A stretch of DNA of 8,488 nucleotides, taken from RGIG3528 sp045640725 (GTDB lineage: Bacteria; Bacillota; Clostridia; Lachnospirales; Lachnospiraceae). The DNA lies in assembly GCA_045640725.1 (NCBI GenBank), contig JAZUFN010000164.1, forward strand, positions 1-8,488, read 5' to 3'. The translations under genes were made by a program, and so were the position numbers. The stretch's first letter is position 1, and each line of letters opens with the position of its first letter. Shown piece by piece: positions 1 to 6,974 of this stretch. The notes beneath the pieces were generated by a model. It was not told the origin of the DNA and searched no databases. It worked only from the letters and a program-made list of their open reading frames with translations.

Positions 1-1448
1 TAAATGACAGCTACACCATTCTTCTTCTGTTCATTCAGGAGATGATAGATAGTATAACACGTATTGATATCCAGGCCTTTGACGGCATAGGCAGTCATGG
101 GCACTGCAGGACTCTGTGCTATTTCACGTCCTACCAGGACCTTCTGAACATTACCGCCTGAAAGTCTGGAAACAGGAGTATCAACATCCGGAGTAACTAC
201 CCCCAGGCTATCCTTTATCTCTTTTGCAAGAGCTGTAGGCTCCTTTTTATCAATAAACATGCTGTTACCCTTACTGTAGGATTTCAGCATCATATTACCC
301 GGCATACCCATAGACGCCACCAGTCCCATACCCAATCTGTCTTCAGGTACAAATGAAAGGTGGATGCCGGCGTCACGAATAAGACGCGGCGTTTTTCCAA
401 TAAGCTCCAATGTCTGAGGCTCACCCTCATCTCTGTCGCTAACAATATTTTCATGAACTGCTGCTTTCTCCGCAGCGCCATGAAGACTACCTTTTTCGGG
501 ATAGTACTTAACGGAAGATCCCATAACTGTAGGCTGCAGACCGGCTATAGCCTCTAAAAGTTCTTTTTGTCCGTTGCCTGATACACCGGCAATACCCAGG
601 ATTTCTCCGCCATAAACATCAAAAGATATATCGTGAAGGACCTGGACGCCATAATCGTTGAAGGCTGATAAATGGGCAATCTCCAGCTTTTTACGCTTAT
701 TTTCCACCACAGGTCTCTCTATATTCAAATCAACTTTTTCACCAACCATCATCTCTGTCAGAGCATTCTCGTTGGTATCGCAAGTAGCTACTGTACCCAC
801 AAATTCGCCACGACGCAACACAGATACTTTGTCAGATATCTCCATGACCTCGTTTAGCTTATGCGTAATAATAACTACAGTCTTTCCATCTTTTTTCATA
901 AGACGGATGACATTAAACAGCTTCTTGGTCTCCTGCATGGTAAGAACTGCAGTGGGCTCATCCAGAATAAGAATATCAGCCCCTCTGTAGAGTACCTTGA
1001 CTATCTCCAGAGTCTGCTTCTGGGATACGGACATATTGTATACCTTTTGGGAAAGATCCAAATCAAAGCCGTATTTTTCACAGATTTCCGTAGCTTTTTT
1101 TCTTACCGCCTTTATGTCGTACTTCTCTGACTTTGGTATAGTCAGAGCAATATTTTCCACACCATCAAAAACATCTATCAGCTTAAAGTGCTGATGAATC
1201 ATTCCGATGCCTAATTCCAAAGAATCATGAGGAGAAGTAATTTCTCTCTTCACCCCATTTACAAAAATCTCACCTGCATCCGGATAGTATATACCCGCAA
1301 CCAGGTTCATAAGAGATGTTTTGCCACTACCGTTTTCCCCCAATAGTGAAAGTATCTCACCCTTTGTAATGCCCAGAGTCACATTATGGTTCGCAAAGAC
1401 AGTCCCAAACGACTTTGTGACATTTTTAAACTCAATAGCATTTGACAT
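1..1448 (-). CDS. Double-NBD ABC transporter ATP-binding protein (BMP/nucleoside type), C-terminus cut by window edge
   Basis: This is the ATPase of a simple-sugar/nucleoside-type ABC importer (YufO/NupO-like group), powering uptake of the ligand captured by the BMP lipoprotein encoded just upstream. It opens at ATG 1448 and stays open to base 1, giving 482 residues; the family is about 510, so roughly 30 are missing. NBD1 has Walker A GENGSGKT (37-44), Q-loop Q86, a signature-like MSVSQKQ (139-145), Walker B LILDEP (160-165) and switch H196. NBD2 has a P-loop-like GVSGNGQKEL (288-297), VPEDR (367-371), a proper signature LSGGN (429-433) and an altered Walker B, AYAVKGLD (453-460). About 25 residues (roughly 317-343) seem additional to the usual spacing between the NBD2 P-loop and VPEDR, judged from memory of the family. 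The gene lies 127 nt after the lipoprotein stop, presumably in one operon. The permeases are not in the window. The family call is sure; the ligand is inferred. Confidence 0.93.
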   Translation of the reverse strand, partial: MSNAIEFKNVTKSFGTVFANHNVTLGITKGEILSLLGENGSGKTSLMNLVAGIYYPDAGEIFVNGVKREITSPHDSLELGIGMIHQHFKLIDVFDGVENIALTIPKSEKYDIKAVRKKATEICEKYGFDLDLSQKVYNMSVSQKQTLEIVKVLYRGADILILDEPTAVLTMQETKKLFNVIRLMKKDGKTVVIITHKLNEVMEISDKVSVLRRGEFVGTVATCDTNENALTEMMVGEKVDLNIERPVVENKRKKLEIAHLSAFNDYGVQVLHDISFDVYGGEILGIAGVSGNGQKELLEAIAGLQPTVMGSSVKYYPEKGSLHGAAEKAAVHENIVSDRDEGEPQTLELIGKTPRLIRDAGIHLSFVPEDRLGMGLVASMGMPGNMMLKSYSKGNSMFIDKKEPTALAKEIKDSLGVVTPDVDTPVSRLSGGNVQKVLVGREIAQSPAVPMTAYAVKGLDINTCYTIYHLLNEQKKNGVAVI

Positions 1449-1455
1449 ATTATTT

Positions 1456-1476
1456 CCTTTTTCCTTTTTCCTTTTG
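1456..1476 (-). repeat. Three tandem 7-bp units forming the ATPase ribosome-binding region
   Basis: On the plus strand CC followed by a T-run recurs with a period of 7 (CC at 1456, 1463 and 1470; the third unit ends in G). In the mRNA this reads as three successive AAGGAAA-like motifs. The one nearest the start has its GG 7 nt before ATG 1448. No AGGAGG is present, unlike most other genes here, so initiation presumably relies on this weak, repeated purine tract. A change in copy number would alter the number of candidate ribosome sites. Confidence 0.6.
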
Positions 1477-1488
1477 CCTACGCAAAAT

Positions 1489-1539
1489 TTCAACGTCGGC
1501 CTTCATACGGCGCGAAGCACGCACAAAGGCCGTATTGAA
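1489..1539 (-). promoter_or_regulatory. Intercistronic GC-rich hairpin between the BMP lipoprotein and ATPase genes
   Basis: An outer 5-bp stem (1489-1493 with 1535-1539, TTCAA/TTGAA) and, across a 3x2 internal loop, a perfect 7-bp stem (1497-1503 with 1526-1532, CGGCCTT/AAGGCCG) enclose a 22-nt loop. In the minus-strand RNA the loop can form a further GUGCG/CGCGC stem. An alternative fold pairs 1502-1511 with 1529-1539 with one bulge. Only a short AUUUU follows the hairpin in the transcript, so it is a poor intrinsic terminator. A role as an RNA processing or stability element, or a partial terminator that lowers ATPase expression relative to the binding protein, is more likely. A dispersed intergenic repeat is also possible, because the patch is much more GC-rich than its flanks. 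Confidence 0.6.
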
Positions 1540-1575
1540 CTTAGTGATTATGTATCAATGCCTGAAACACTGATA

Positions 1576-2838
1576 TTATTTCTCGATAACGCCACCCTCT
1601 GTGATGCCATCAACGATAAGTGAGAAATAAGGTGCACTTCTGAAGAAGGACTCCTTGAATTCGCCGTTAACAATAGCCTCTACTGTTTCTCCCTGGTAGA
1701 TAGGCTTCATAGCCACCCAATCCATGAAGGAAAGGTCAACCTTTGCACTTGTAACCTTCTCTCCCTTAACAGTAAACTTATTTGTATCAAATACCTTAAG
1801 AGTACCTGCCTTGAGAGCAGCCTCTACTTCCTTAACCTTCTCAGCTGTACCTGCTGCGCAGCTTGGACCAAGTGTTGTGATGCCTACTGCGTCATTAGAA
1901 TAACCTTCTGCCCAGTTGGTAGCGATTGCCTCACCATTCTGTACCTGCTTGATAGCATAGCTGTAATACTGCTTCCAGTTGTTTGTAGCAGATGTAAGTG
2001 CAGCTGTCTTAGCTGTAGCCAGCATATCTACATTATAGCCTACAGAGTAGCAGATTTTACCCTGATCCAAAAGCTTCTGAGTAGCTGCAGGAGCACCTGT
2101 AGAGTCAGCATGCTGACCGATAACTACTGCACCATGAGCAATAAGAGCCTCTGCTGCCGCACCCTCTTTATCAATATCAAACCATGAATTGGTATAGATA
2201 ACTTCCATTACCAGATTCTCATATACACTCTTTGCACCCAGATAAAAAGCTGTGAATCCGGATACAACTTCTGCATAGTTGAAAGCGCCTACATAGCCGA
2301 TCTTAACGTTACCGTTTGCATCGAAAGAATTTGCCTGAGTCTCTTTTGTAAGCTTACCTGACTCGACAAGCTCCTTAACCTTCATACCTGCAACTACACC
2401 TGATACATATCTGGACTCATATACCTTTGTAAAAGCATTTGAGAAATTTTTAAGTCCTGTAAGAGCTGCAAAATCACCTGTCATGGAAACAAATGCCACA
2501 TCAGGATACTCTTTTGCTACCTCCACCATAAATGTCTGATGGCCATATGAATTGGAAAAAATCACTGTGCATCCGTCTGATTCAATAAGGTCACGAGCTG
2601 CATCTGAACAGTCATTGCTCTCTTCTACCTTGTATTTAAATACAACATTATCTCCCAGCCCCAGCTCTTTGGCAGCAGCCTTGATGCCGTCCATATGAGC
2701 AGCTGAATAGCCTTCTGTCTCATCACCAATAAGAATAACACCAATCTTAACTGCATCATCCTTTTTACCACCGCATGCTGTCAGTGACATAAGCATCATA
2801 GCAGCAAGCATTACGCATAAAATACGTCTGATTTTCAT
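1576..2838 (-). CDS. BMP-family ABC transporter substrate-binding lipoprotein
   Basis: This is an extracytoplasmic, lipid-anchored binding protein of the BMP/Med family (PF02608), whose characterised members bind purine nucleosides. It would deliver ligand to the importer whose ATPase follows. The 420-residue product starts with a type II signal peptide: basic MKIRR, a hydrophobic stretch at 6-18 and a lipobox LTAC with Cys22 as the lipidation site. The mature part has the periplasmic-binding fold pattern KIGVILIGD, then VIFSNSYGHQTFM, VKIGYVGAF and AVVIGQHADSTG, in the order typical of the family. Start ATG 2838 is set by AAGGAG (2851-2846) 7 nt upstream. It is divergent from xpt, which supports a purine ligand. 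The family call is sure; the exact ligand (nucleoside, xanthine/guanine or other) cannot be read from the sequence. Confidence 0.93.
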   Translation of the reverse strand: MKIRRILCVMLAAMMLMSLTACGGKKDDAVKIGVILIGDETEGYSAAHMDGIKAAAKELGLGDNVVFKYKVEESNDCSDAARDLIESDGCTVIFSNSYGHQTFMVEVAKEYPDVAFVSMTGDFAALTGLKNFSNAFTKVYESRYVSGVVAGMKVKELVESGKLTKETQANSFDANGNVKIGYVGAFNYAEVVSGFTAFYLGAKSVYENLVMEVIYTNSWFDIDKEGAAAEALIAHGAVVIGQHADSTGAPAATQKLLDQGKICYSVGYNVDMLATAKTAALTSATNNWKQYYSYAIKQVQNGEAIATNWAEGYSNDAVGITTLGPSCAAGTAEKVKEVEAALKAGTLKVFDTNKFTVKGEKVTSAKVDLSFMDWVAMKPIYQGETVEAIVNGEFKESFFRSAPYFSLIVDGITEGGVIEK

Positions 2839-2858
2839 ATAATCTCTCCTTTTATGTC

Positions 2859-2877
2859 TCGGAATACATGCCTCCGA
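2859..2877 (-). promoter_or_regulatory. Small hairpin in the 5' leader of the BMP gene
   Basis: TCGGA (2859-2863) and TCCGA (2873-2877) form 5-bp arms around a 9-nt loop. With the promoter proposed at 2889-2918 it would lie close to the 5' end of the mRNA and upstream of the Shine-Dalgarno, where such hairpins can protect a transcript. It is short and could be chance. Confidence 0.25.
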
Positions 2878-2888
2878 TTTATATATAT

Positions 2889-2918
2889 ATACTACACCAA
2901 ATATTAAATTTCTGTAAA
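2889..2918 (-). promoter_or_regulatory. Putative promoter of the BMP transporter operon
   Basis: Read on the minus strand, TTTACA (2918-2913) as -35 is followed after 18 nt by TAGTAT (2894-2889) as -10. These match the sigma-A consensus 4/6 and 5/6. Transcription would begin near 2882, giving a leader of about 44 nt. The (AT) run at 2880-2891 gives alternative -10 registers. Confidence 0.45.
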
Positions 2919-2955
2919 ATTTATAAATCTAATTTCTTTGATAAGTAATGCTGAA

Positions 2956-2984
2956 TTGTGCTTTCGTTAAAATGAGTGTATATT
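2956..2984 (+). promoter_or_regulatory. Putative promoter of xpt
   Basis: TTGTGC (2956-2961) and TATATT (2979-2984) are separated by 17 nt, a good sigma-A spacing with a 5/6 match in the -10. The start would be near 2991, leaving a leader of about 40 nt. That is too short to hold the roughly 65-nt purine riboswitch aptamer found before xpt in Bacillus. Confidence 0.45.
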
Positions 2985-3029
2985 GGAGTTGAACGCCGAT
3001 TTTACATTTGAAAAGGGGGATACTTCGTT

Positions 3030-3611
3030 ATGAAGCTTCTGGAAGAAAGAATTAAAAAAGATGGTATAGTTAAACCCGGAAATGTACTTAAAGTGGACAG
3101 TTTCCTAAATCATCAGATTGATGTCACTCTGTATCAGGAGATTGGCAAGGAATTCCATAGACTCTTTGGAGACAAAAACATTACCAAAATCCTTACAATT
3201 GAGGCTTCCGGCATAGGCATCGCCTGTGTAGCTGCTCAGTACTTCAATGTACCGGTGGTATTTGCCAAAAAAACTCAGTCAGTCAATCTGGATGGTGAGA
3301 CTTATAATTGCAAGATTGAAAGCTTTACAAAAAAGAGAGTCTATGATGTTATTGTCTCCAAGAAATTTTTAAATAAAGATGATCACGTACTTATTATCGA
3401 TGACTTTTTAGCCAACGGATGCGCAGTGCTGGGCCTACTGGAGCTTATTGACAGTGCAGGGGCTACTGTAGAAGGTATCGGAATATGCATTGAAAAAGGT
3501 TTCCAGCAGGGTGGCGAAATCATCCGCCAGCGTGGCTTGGATTTAGAGAGTCTGGCCATCATTGAGAGCATGAATTCGGATACCGGTGAAATAGTATTCA
3601 GAGAACAATAA
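3030..3611 (+). CDS. xpt: Xanthine phosphoribosyltransferase
   Basis: The cytoplasmic enzyme transfers the phosphoribosyl group of PRPP to xanthine (family members may also accept other purines), giving XMP for GTP synthesis. The product is 193 residues, against about 194 in Bacillus subtilis Xpt. The type I PRTase PRPP loop is VLIIDDFLANG (120-130) with the acidic pair D124-D125. The upstream ASGIGIACVAAQYFNVPVVFAKK block (59-81) matches the Xpt subgroup, which differs from hypoxanthine-guanine and adenine PRTases in this ANG-type loop. Residue 131 is Cys, where I recall Gln in B. subtilis. The start at 3030 follows AAAAGGGGG (3011-3019) at 10 nt. It is divergent from the BMP transporter, suggesting joint purine uptake and salvage. 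No pbuX-type permease follows; the gene is monocistronic and ends at a terminator. Confidence 0.93.
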   Translation: MKLLEERIKKDGIVKPGNVLKVDSFLNHQIDVTLYQEIGKEFHRLFGDKNITKILTIEASGIGIACVAAQYFNVPVVFAKKTQSVNLDGETYNCKIESFTKKRVYDVIVSKKFLNKDDHVLIIDDFLANGCAVLGLLELIDSAGATVEGIGICIEKGFQQGGEIIRQRGLDLESLAIIESMNSDTGEIVFREQ

Positions 3612-3651
3612 AAAAATTGTCACAGAGAACCTTTTCCCTGTGACATTTTTT
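3611..3651. terminator. Bidirectional intrinsic terminator between xpt and the permease operon
   Basis: TGTCACAG (3618-3625) pairs perfectly with CTGTGACA (3638-3645). After one A/C mismatch, GAA (3627-3629) pairs with TTC (3634-3636), leaving a CCTT tetraloop. An A-run lies to the left (3611-3616) and a T-run to the right (3646-3651), so the structure works as a rho-independent terminator on both strands. It serves xpt (plus) and the converging ABC-2 permease (minus), whose stop codon is at 3658-3656. Confidence 0.92.
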
Positions 3652-3655
3652 ATGC

Positions 3656-4813
3656 TTATCTTCTCTTTCTCTTTGCACTGACAAAAACCAGCGTTATCGT
3701 AAAAACAGCCATTCCGGCCAGTAGCATTCCAACACAATTCTTGGTAAGAGTGCCTATGAAATTACTGTCTGCTTCTACCATTTTTCCTATCATATCATTG
3801 TTGGTAGTATACCAGTAAGTAGGAACAAATCTGCAAACGGCCTTTACTTTATCGCCAAATACTGCAGGTGGAACAAAGACACCTCCCATAAAGCATAATG
3901 TCAAGCTGAAAACATTGATCAAGCCGTTCATAGCCGCATCGCTTTTAGCAATCATCCCTGCGAAGTAGCCTAATGAAAGTGAAAATACCATTACACACAC
4001 AGAATTAATCATGAAATATGGCAGTCTGGAGTCTGTAAACACTTTGCCGCCTGAAAAAACAGCTGCCAACACAATTCCAATCACCTGCATGATGAGGCCC
4101 ATTACAATAACTCCTGCAACAAGTCCTATATTTCTGCTTACTATGGTAGCAGGTGAGCACTCGGTTCTGTCCTTCACTTCTCTTTGATTTATTGAGTGAA
4201 GCACCAGAGAAATCGCTGCTATTCCTACTGCAATAAAGAAATACGGCATGTGATTATACACACCTGTTATTGTATCTCCCTGAGACTTATTTATGAAGGA
4301 TGCCATCTGCACAGAAGGAGTCACTTCCCTCAGTTTCATAATCTCGTCGATTGCCTCTTCCATAGTCATATCACATTCCAAAAGGGTAATAAGCTTTTGA
4401 TTAAACATATTAAAATCAGCTTCAAAATAACCGGAAGAAAAGCTACCGGGTACTTCCATTTTCTTAAGCTCCATGGGAGTATCCTTTACCAAACTGTCGC
4501 TAAAGCCTTTTGGGATAACAACTACATAATCATAGTCTCTCCAGTACAATCCCTCCGCGATTTCCTTTTCGTTATTTTCTGTTTCTGTAACATTATGTTT
4601 AGCTCCGAAATATTCCATAAAAGCTCGGGAGTATAATGATTTATCTTCATCTATAACAGCCAAATTCAGCCTATCCTGTGAGTACCCTGTCTGCACCTTG
4701 CTGTACTGCAAATTGACCAGGATTGTAATCATTCCCATAAACACTCCAAAATATATCATTAATAATTTGAAATTGGAGCGAAGCATTTTAAAAAACAGCT
4801 TAAACACTTGCAT
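3656..4813 (-). CDS. ABC-2 type exporter permease (second permease of the operon)
   Basis: This is an integral membrane subunit of an ABC exporter, likely of the ABC2_membrane_3 (YhgE/DrrB-like) architecture. The product is 385 residues. One membrane segment lies at about 17-37, an extracytoplasmic domain at about 40-187, then a bundle of five segments near 188-208, 226-254, 265-288, 295-318 and 358-379. Between the last two is GGVFVPPAVFG...FVPTYWY, a conserved ABC-2 pattern. It ends in a basic tail, KRKRR. I chose ATG 4813 over an in-frame ATG at 4864 because AGGAGG (4826-4821) sits 7 nt before it; the longer start would lie deep in the preceding gene. It overlaps the upstream permease by 14 nt, so translation is probably coupled, and it probably heterodimerises with that permease. 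The substrate is unknown; drugs, peptides or lipids are all possible. Confidence 0.9.
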   Translation of the reverse strand: MQVFKLFFKMLRSNFKLLMIYFGVFMGMITILVNLQYSKVQTGYSQDRLNLAVIDEDKSLYSRAFMEYFGAKHNVTETENNEKEIAEGLYWRDYDYVVVIPKGFSDSLVKDTPMELKKMEVPGSFSSGYFEADFNMFNQKLITLLECDMTMEEAIDEIMKLREVTPSVQMASFINKSQGDTITGVYNHMPYFFIAVGIAAISLVLHSINQREVKDRTECSPATIVSRNIGLVAGVIVMGLIMQVIGIVLAAVFSGGKVFTDSRLPYFMINSVCVMVFSLSLGYFAGMIAKSDAAMNGLINVFSLTLCFMGGVFVPPAVFGDKVKAVCRFVPTYWYTTNNDMIGKMVEADSNFIGTLTKNCVGMLLAGMAVFTITLVFVSAKRKRR

Positions 4814-5942
4814 ATTTAGTCCTCCTAAGCTTAAGAACACTGATGAAGAGGAATAATATTCCAATTACGAAAAGTGTTGCTATATTAATCAAATAATGTG
4901 TCATATCCCCAAACACGGCCCAGGATTTGAAGCTGTTCACAATAAGAGTAGCAGGGTTAATCCTGTTAACTATAGGCACGTTTTTTTCCAAAATTCTTAC
5001 TATATCTCCCCACTGAAGACCGGCCAGGAAGGAGCTTCCCATAAAGAACAGTACGCAAAGACCTTCTTTCTTTTTTACTGAGCCTCTTACGCATACTCCA
5101 ATCATAAGTCCTGCTGCCAATCCACAAAAATCGCCTATCAGAGTTGCCACTATTACAGGCAACATGAAATCACCAAAATTCACCTTAAGAATAAATCTCA
5201 TAAACATAAGTACTACCATGGACATGGCTCCGTACAGCACATATGAAGCCAGGAAATCCGAAAAAATAATCTTGGATTTCTTTGTGGGCGATACGCTTCT
5301 TCTGGCGCCCAGAGGAGACGCATCAGCCTGAATCATAATAGCTATATAGCATCCCATATTGCAGGCAATCAGGCAAGTCATGCCAATAACTGAATACATA
5401 TACTGAGCAAAAGGATCCTTATCAGCCCCCTTTAACTCTATCGCCTTCACAGTAATTGTTTTAGATATACCTCCGGTAACTGCGTTGACTATTTTTTGTA
5501 TATTTTCCGGATGCTGTTTTATAGCATCCTCTATCAGTTGTATGTTTTGCATATACTGTTCAACAAAGACCTTTATAAGAGATTCTGCCACTCCGTTTCC
5601 TTTGAATGTAATCTCATAATTATTGTTCAAATCAATAATTCCAAGGATTTTTCCTTCCTTCAGGTCATCGGATGCCTTATCTGCATCTGTGTATTCGTTA
5701 ACAACAAACATATTATGATCTCCCAGAGTAACCTCACGGGAAATTTTTAAAAATTCTTTTTCGCTCTCGCCGGCATTTTCGCTAACCACCACACCGATAT
5801 TGGTCTCGGAAAAAGCAGATGCGTCAGCTATACCACCAAACATAAATTTAAAAAGCGTACTGAGAACAATGGGAAAAGCCAGGGCCCAAAACAATGTTGC
5901 CCAGTTTCTCAGCTCTACCAAAATCTTATATTTTCCGCTCAT
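4800..5942 (-). CDS. ABC-2 type exporter permease (first permease of the operon)
   Basis: The product is 380 residues with the same layout as the next gene but clearly different sequence, as expected for the two halves of a heterodimeric exporter channel. A membrane segment at about 15-36 (ATLFWALAFPIVLSTLFKFM) is followed by an extracytoplasmic domain to about residue 180. Five further segments lie near 181-203, 228-252, 257-286, 293-310 and 350-371. The cytoplasmic loop LGARRSVSPTKKSKIIFSDFLASY (211-234) resembles the RR-S-x-SP coupling region of ABC-2 permeases. ATG 5942 is supported by AGGGAG (5954-5949) 6 nt upstream; the in-frame start at 6005 would sit inside the ATPase gene without a ribosome site. 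It starts 19 nt after the ATPase stop and its last codons overlap the next permease. Substrate unknown. Confidence 0.9.
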   Translation of the reverse strand: MSGKYKILVELRNWATLFWALAFPIVLSTLFKFMFGGIADASAFSETNIGVVVSENAGESEKEFLKISREVTLGDHNMFVVNEYTDADKASDDLKEGKILGIIDLNNNYEITFKGNGVAESLIKVFVEQYMQNIQLIEDAIKQHPENIQKIVNAVTGGISKTITVKAIELKGADKDPFAQYMYSVIGMTCLIACNMGCYIAIMIQADASPLGARRSVSPTKKSKIIFSDFLASYVLYGAMSMVVLMFMRFILKVNFGDFMLPVIVATLIGDFCGLAAGLMIGVCVRGSVKKKEGLCVLFFMGSSFLAGLQWGDIVRILEKNVPIVNRINPATLIVNSFKSWAVFGDMTHYLINIATLFVIGILFLFISVLKLRRTKYASV

Positions 5943-5961
5943 TTTCAACTCCCTAATCTCA

Positions 5962-6894
5962 TCAATCTCTAAGCTCTTTACCGGTAATAGCCAGGAACAC
6001 ATCATTTAATGTAGGCACTTCGGAATGGATATTACCCACCTGAACATCATACTCTTTAAGAACATCCAACAGTCTCAGCAGGTTGTGTTTACCCTTGGAA
6101 TACTTTACCTTGAGCACTTGATTCTCGTATGTCACATTCAGTGCATGTGGAAGAGTGCTAATGGTCTTTAGGGCAATCTCAGGGATATCAAGCACTTCCA
6201 TGCTTATGGTCTCTCCTAAATCCAGCATTGCCTTTAACTGATCTTTTGTACCTATTGCCACATTTTTGCCCTTATCCATAATCAGAATCCTGGTACAAAT
6301 CTGCTCCACTTCCTCCATGTAATGAGTAGTGTAAATAATTGTAGCCCCCTGACGATTCAGCTCTTTAATGCCTTCAAGGATTTTATTTCTACTCTGGGGA
6401 TCGACTGCTACTGTAGGCTCATCCAGGATAATGAGCTTGGGCTTATGAGCGATACCGCAGGCTATGTTAAGTCTTCTTAACAGACCGCCGGACAATTTTT
6501 TGGGATAGAATTTCTTATAATCCTTAAGATCAACAAATTCTATTGCCTCCTCTACCAGTTGCTTTCTTTTTGCCTTATCTTTAACATACAGACTGCAAAA
6601 ATAGTCAACATTTTCATATACGGTAAGCTCTTCAAATACCGCCACATTCTGCATGATGACACCAATATCTCTCTTGATGTCGTAGCTGGAAGGTGTCATG
6701 GTTTTTCCGAATATCTCAATATTGCCCTTGTCATATTCCAAAATGGATAAAAGACAGTTAATAGTCGTTGATTTTCCTGACCCATTCGGCCCCAGCAGGC
6801 CGAATATCTCACCTTCTTCAATAGAGAGATTAAAATGATCTAAAGCTACCAGATCACCATATCTCTTTACCAGATTCTCAATTTTTACAACCAT
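5962..6894 (-). CDS. ABC exporter ATP-binding protein, DrrA/CcmA type
   Basis: This is the cytoplasmic ATPase driving the two ABC-2 permeases encoded after it. The product is 310 residues, normal for the CcmA/DrrA group (COG1131). Walker A is GPNGSGKST (35-43), Q-loop Q82, signature LSGGL (134-138), Walker B LIILDE (154-159) with catalytic E159, D-loop VAVDPQ (162-167) and switch H191, so all catalytic residues are present. The C-terminal extension ends with EVPTLNDVFLAITGKELRD, the usual tail of drug-resistance-type ATPases. ATG 6894 has AAGGAG (6909-6904) 9 nt upstream. An in-frame ATG at 6918 would include the Shine-Dalgarno as coding sequence and is rejected. It is the first gene of the operon, divergent from a two-component system whose spacer carries the likely control elements. 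The class is sure; the exported substrate is unknown. Confidence 0.95.
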   Translation of the reverse strand: MVVKIENLVKRYGDLVALDHFNLSIEEGEIFGLLGPNGSGKSTTINCLLSILEYDKGNIEIFGKTMTPSSYDIKRDIGVIMQNVAVFEELTVYENVDYFCSLYVKDKAKRKQLVEEAIEFVDLKDYKKFYPKKLSGGLLRRLNIACGIAHKPKLIILDEPTVAVDPQSRNKILEGIKELNRQGATIIYTTHYMEEVEQICTRILIMDKGKNVAIGTKDQLKAMLDLGETISMEVLDIPEIALKTISTLPHALNVTYENQVLKVKYSKGKHNLLRLLDVLKEYDVQVGNIHSEVPTLNDVFLAITGKELRD

Positions 6895-6911
6895 TTTTTC
6901 ATTCTCCTTTA

Positions 6912-6927
6912 CAAACAATTTTGTTCG
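6912..6927. repeat. Inverted repeat next to the ABC operon ribosome site
   Basis: CAAACAA (6912-6918) and TTGTTCG (6921-6927) pair over seven positions (one G-U in the minus-strand RNA) with only TT between them. An RNA hairpin would open the last pair to form a loop. It lies 3 nt upstream of the AAGGAG of the ATPase gene, so folding could affect ribosome access. AT-rich and modest; it could be chance. Confidence 0.35.
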
Positions 6928-6934
6928 CGATTTT

Positions 6935-6957
6935 CTCCTGCAAATGAATTTGCGGAG
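6935..6957. repeat. Inverted repeat CTCC-T-GCAAAT / ATTTGC-GGAG
   Basis: A perfect 6-bp pair GCAAAT (6940-6945) and ATTTGC (6948-6953) is extended by CTCC (6935-6938) and GGAG (6954-6957), with T6939 bulged. The spacing between the inner arms is 2 nt. It directly abuts the next inverted repeat. It could fold in the ABC operon leader RNA or act as a protein site. Confidence 0.55.
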
Positions 6958-6974
6958 TCCTTATATAAAGGACT
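6956..6974. repeat. Inverted repeat AGTCCTT / AAGGACT
   Basis: Perfect 7-bp arms (6956-6962 and 6968-6974) flank ATATA. There is no T-run on either side, so this is not an intrinsic terminator. It shares two bases with the repeat on its left and one with the palindrome on its right, so three dyads are packed end to end in 60 bp. Confidence 0.6.

Noticed and set aside
290..481. Short minus-strand ORF of 63 codons and several plus-strand ORFs (360-1623)
   Set aside because: They lie in other frames of the BMP-type ATPase, which has continuous NBD motifs; none has a ribosome site or recognisable domain.
2880..2891. AT dinucleotide run as a microsatellite or origin-like element
   Set aside because: Only about six units in an AT-rich promoter region; best explained as part of the -10 area.
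2839..3029. Purine riboswitch upstream of xpt or the BMP gene
   Set aside because: I could not find the three-way-junction core or paired loops, and the predicted leaders are too short.
3618..3645. CACAG/CTGTG sequence shared with the 6974-7004 palindrome, as a second operator
   Set aside because: It is the stem of an intrinsic terminator with A- and T-runs on both sides, which explains it; the shared 5-mer is probably chance.
4814..4864. Longer N-terminus (17 extra residues) for the second permease
   Set aside because: The AGGAGG 7 nt before ATG 4813 fixes the start; the extension overlaps the first permease much further and reads as noise.
5943..6005. Longer N-terminus (21 extra residues) for the first permease
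   Set aside because: It is charged and unlike a permease start, lies within the ATPase gene, and ATG 5942 has its own ribosome site.
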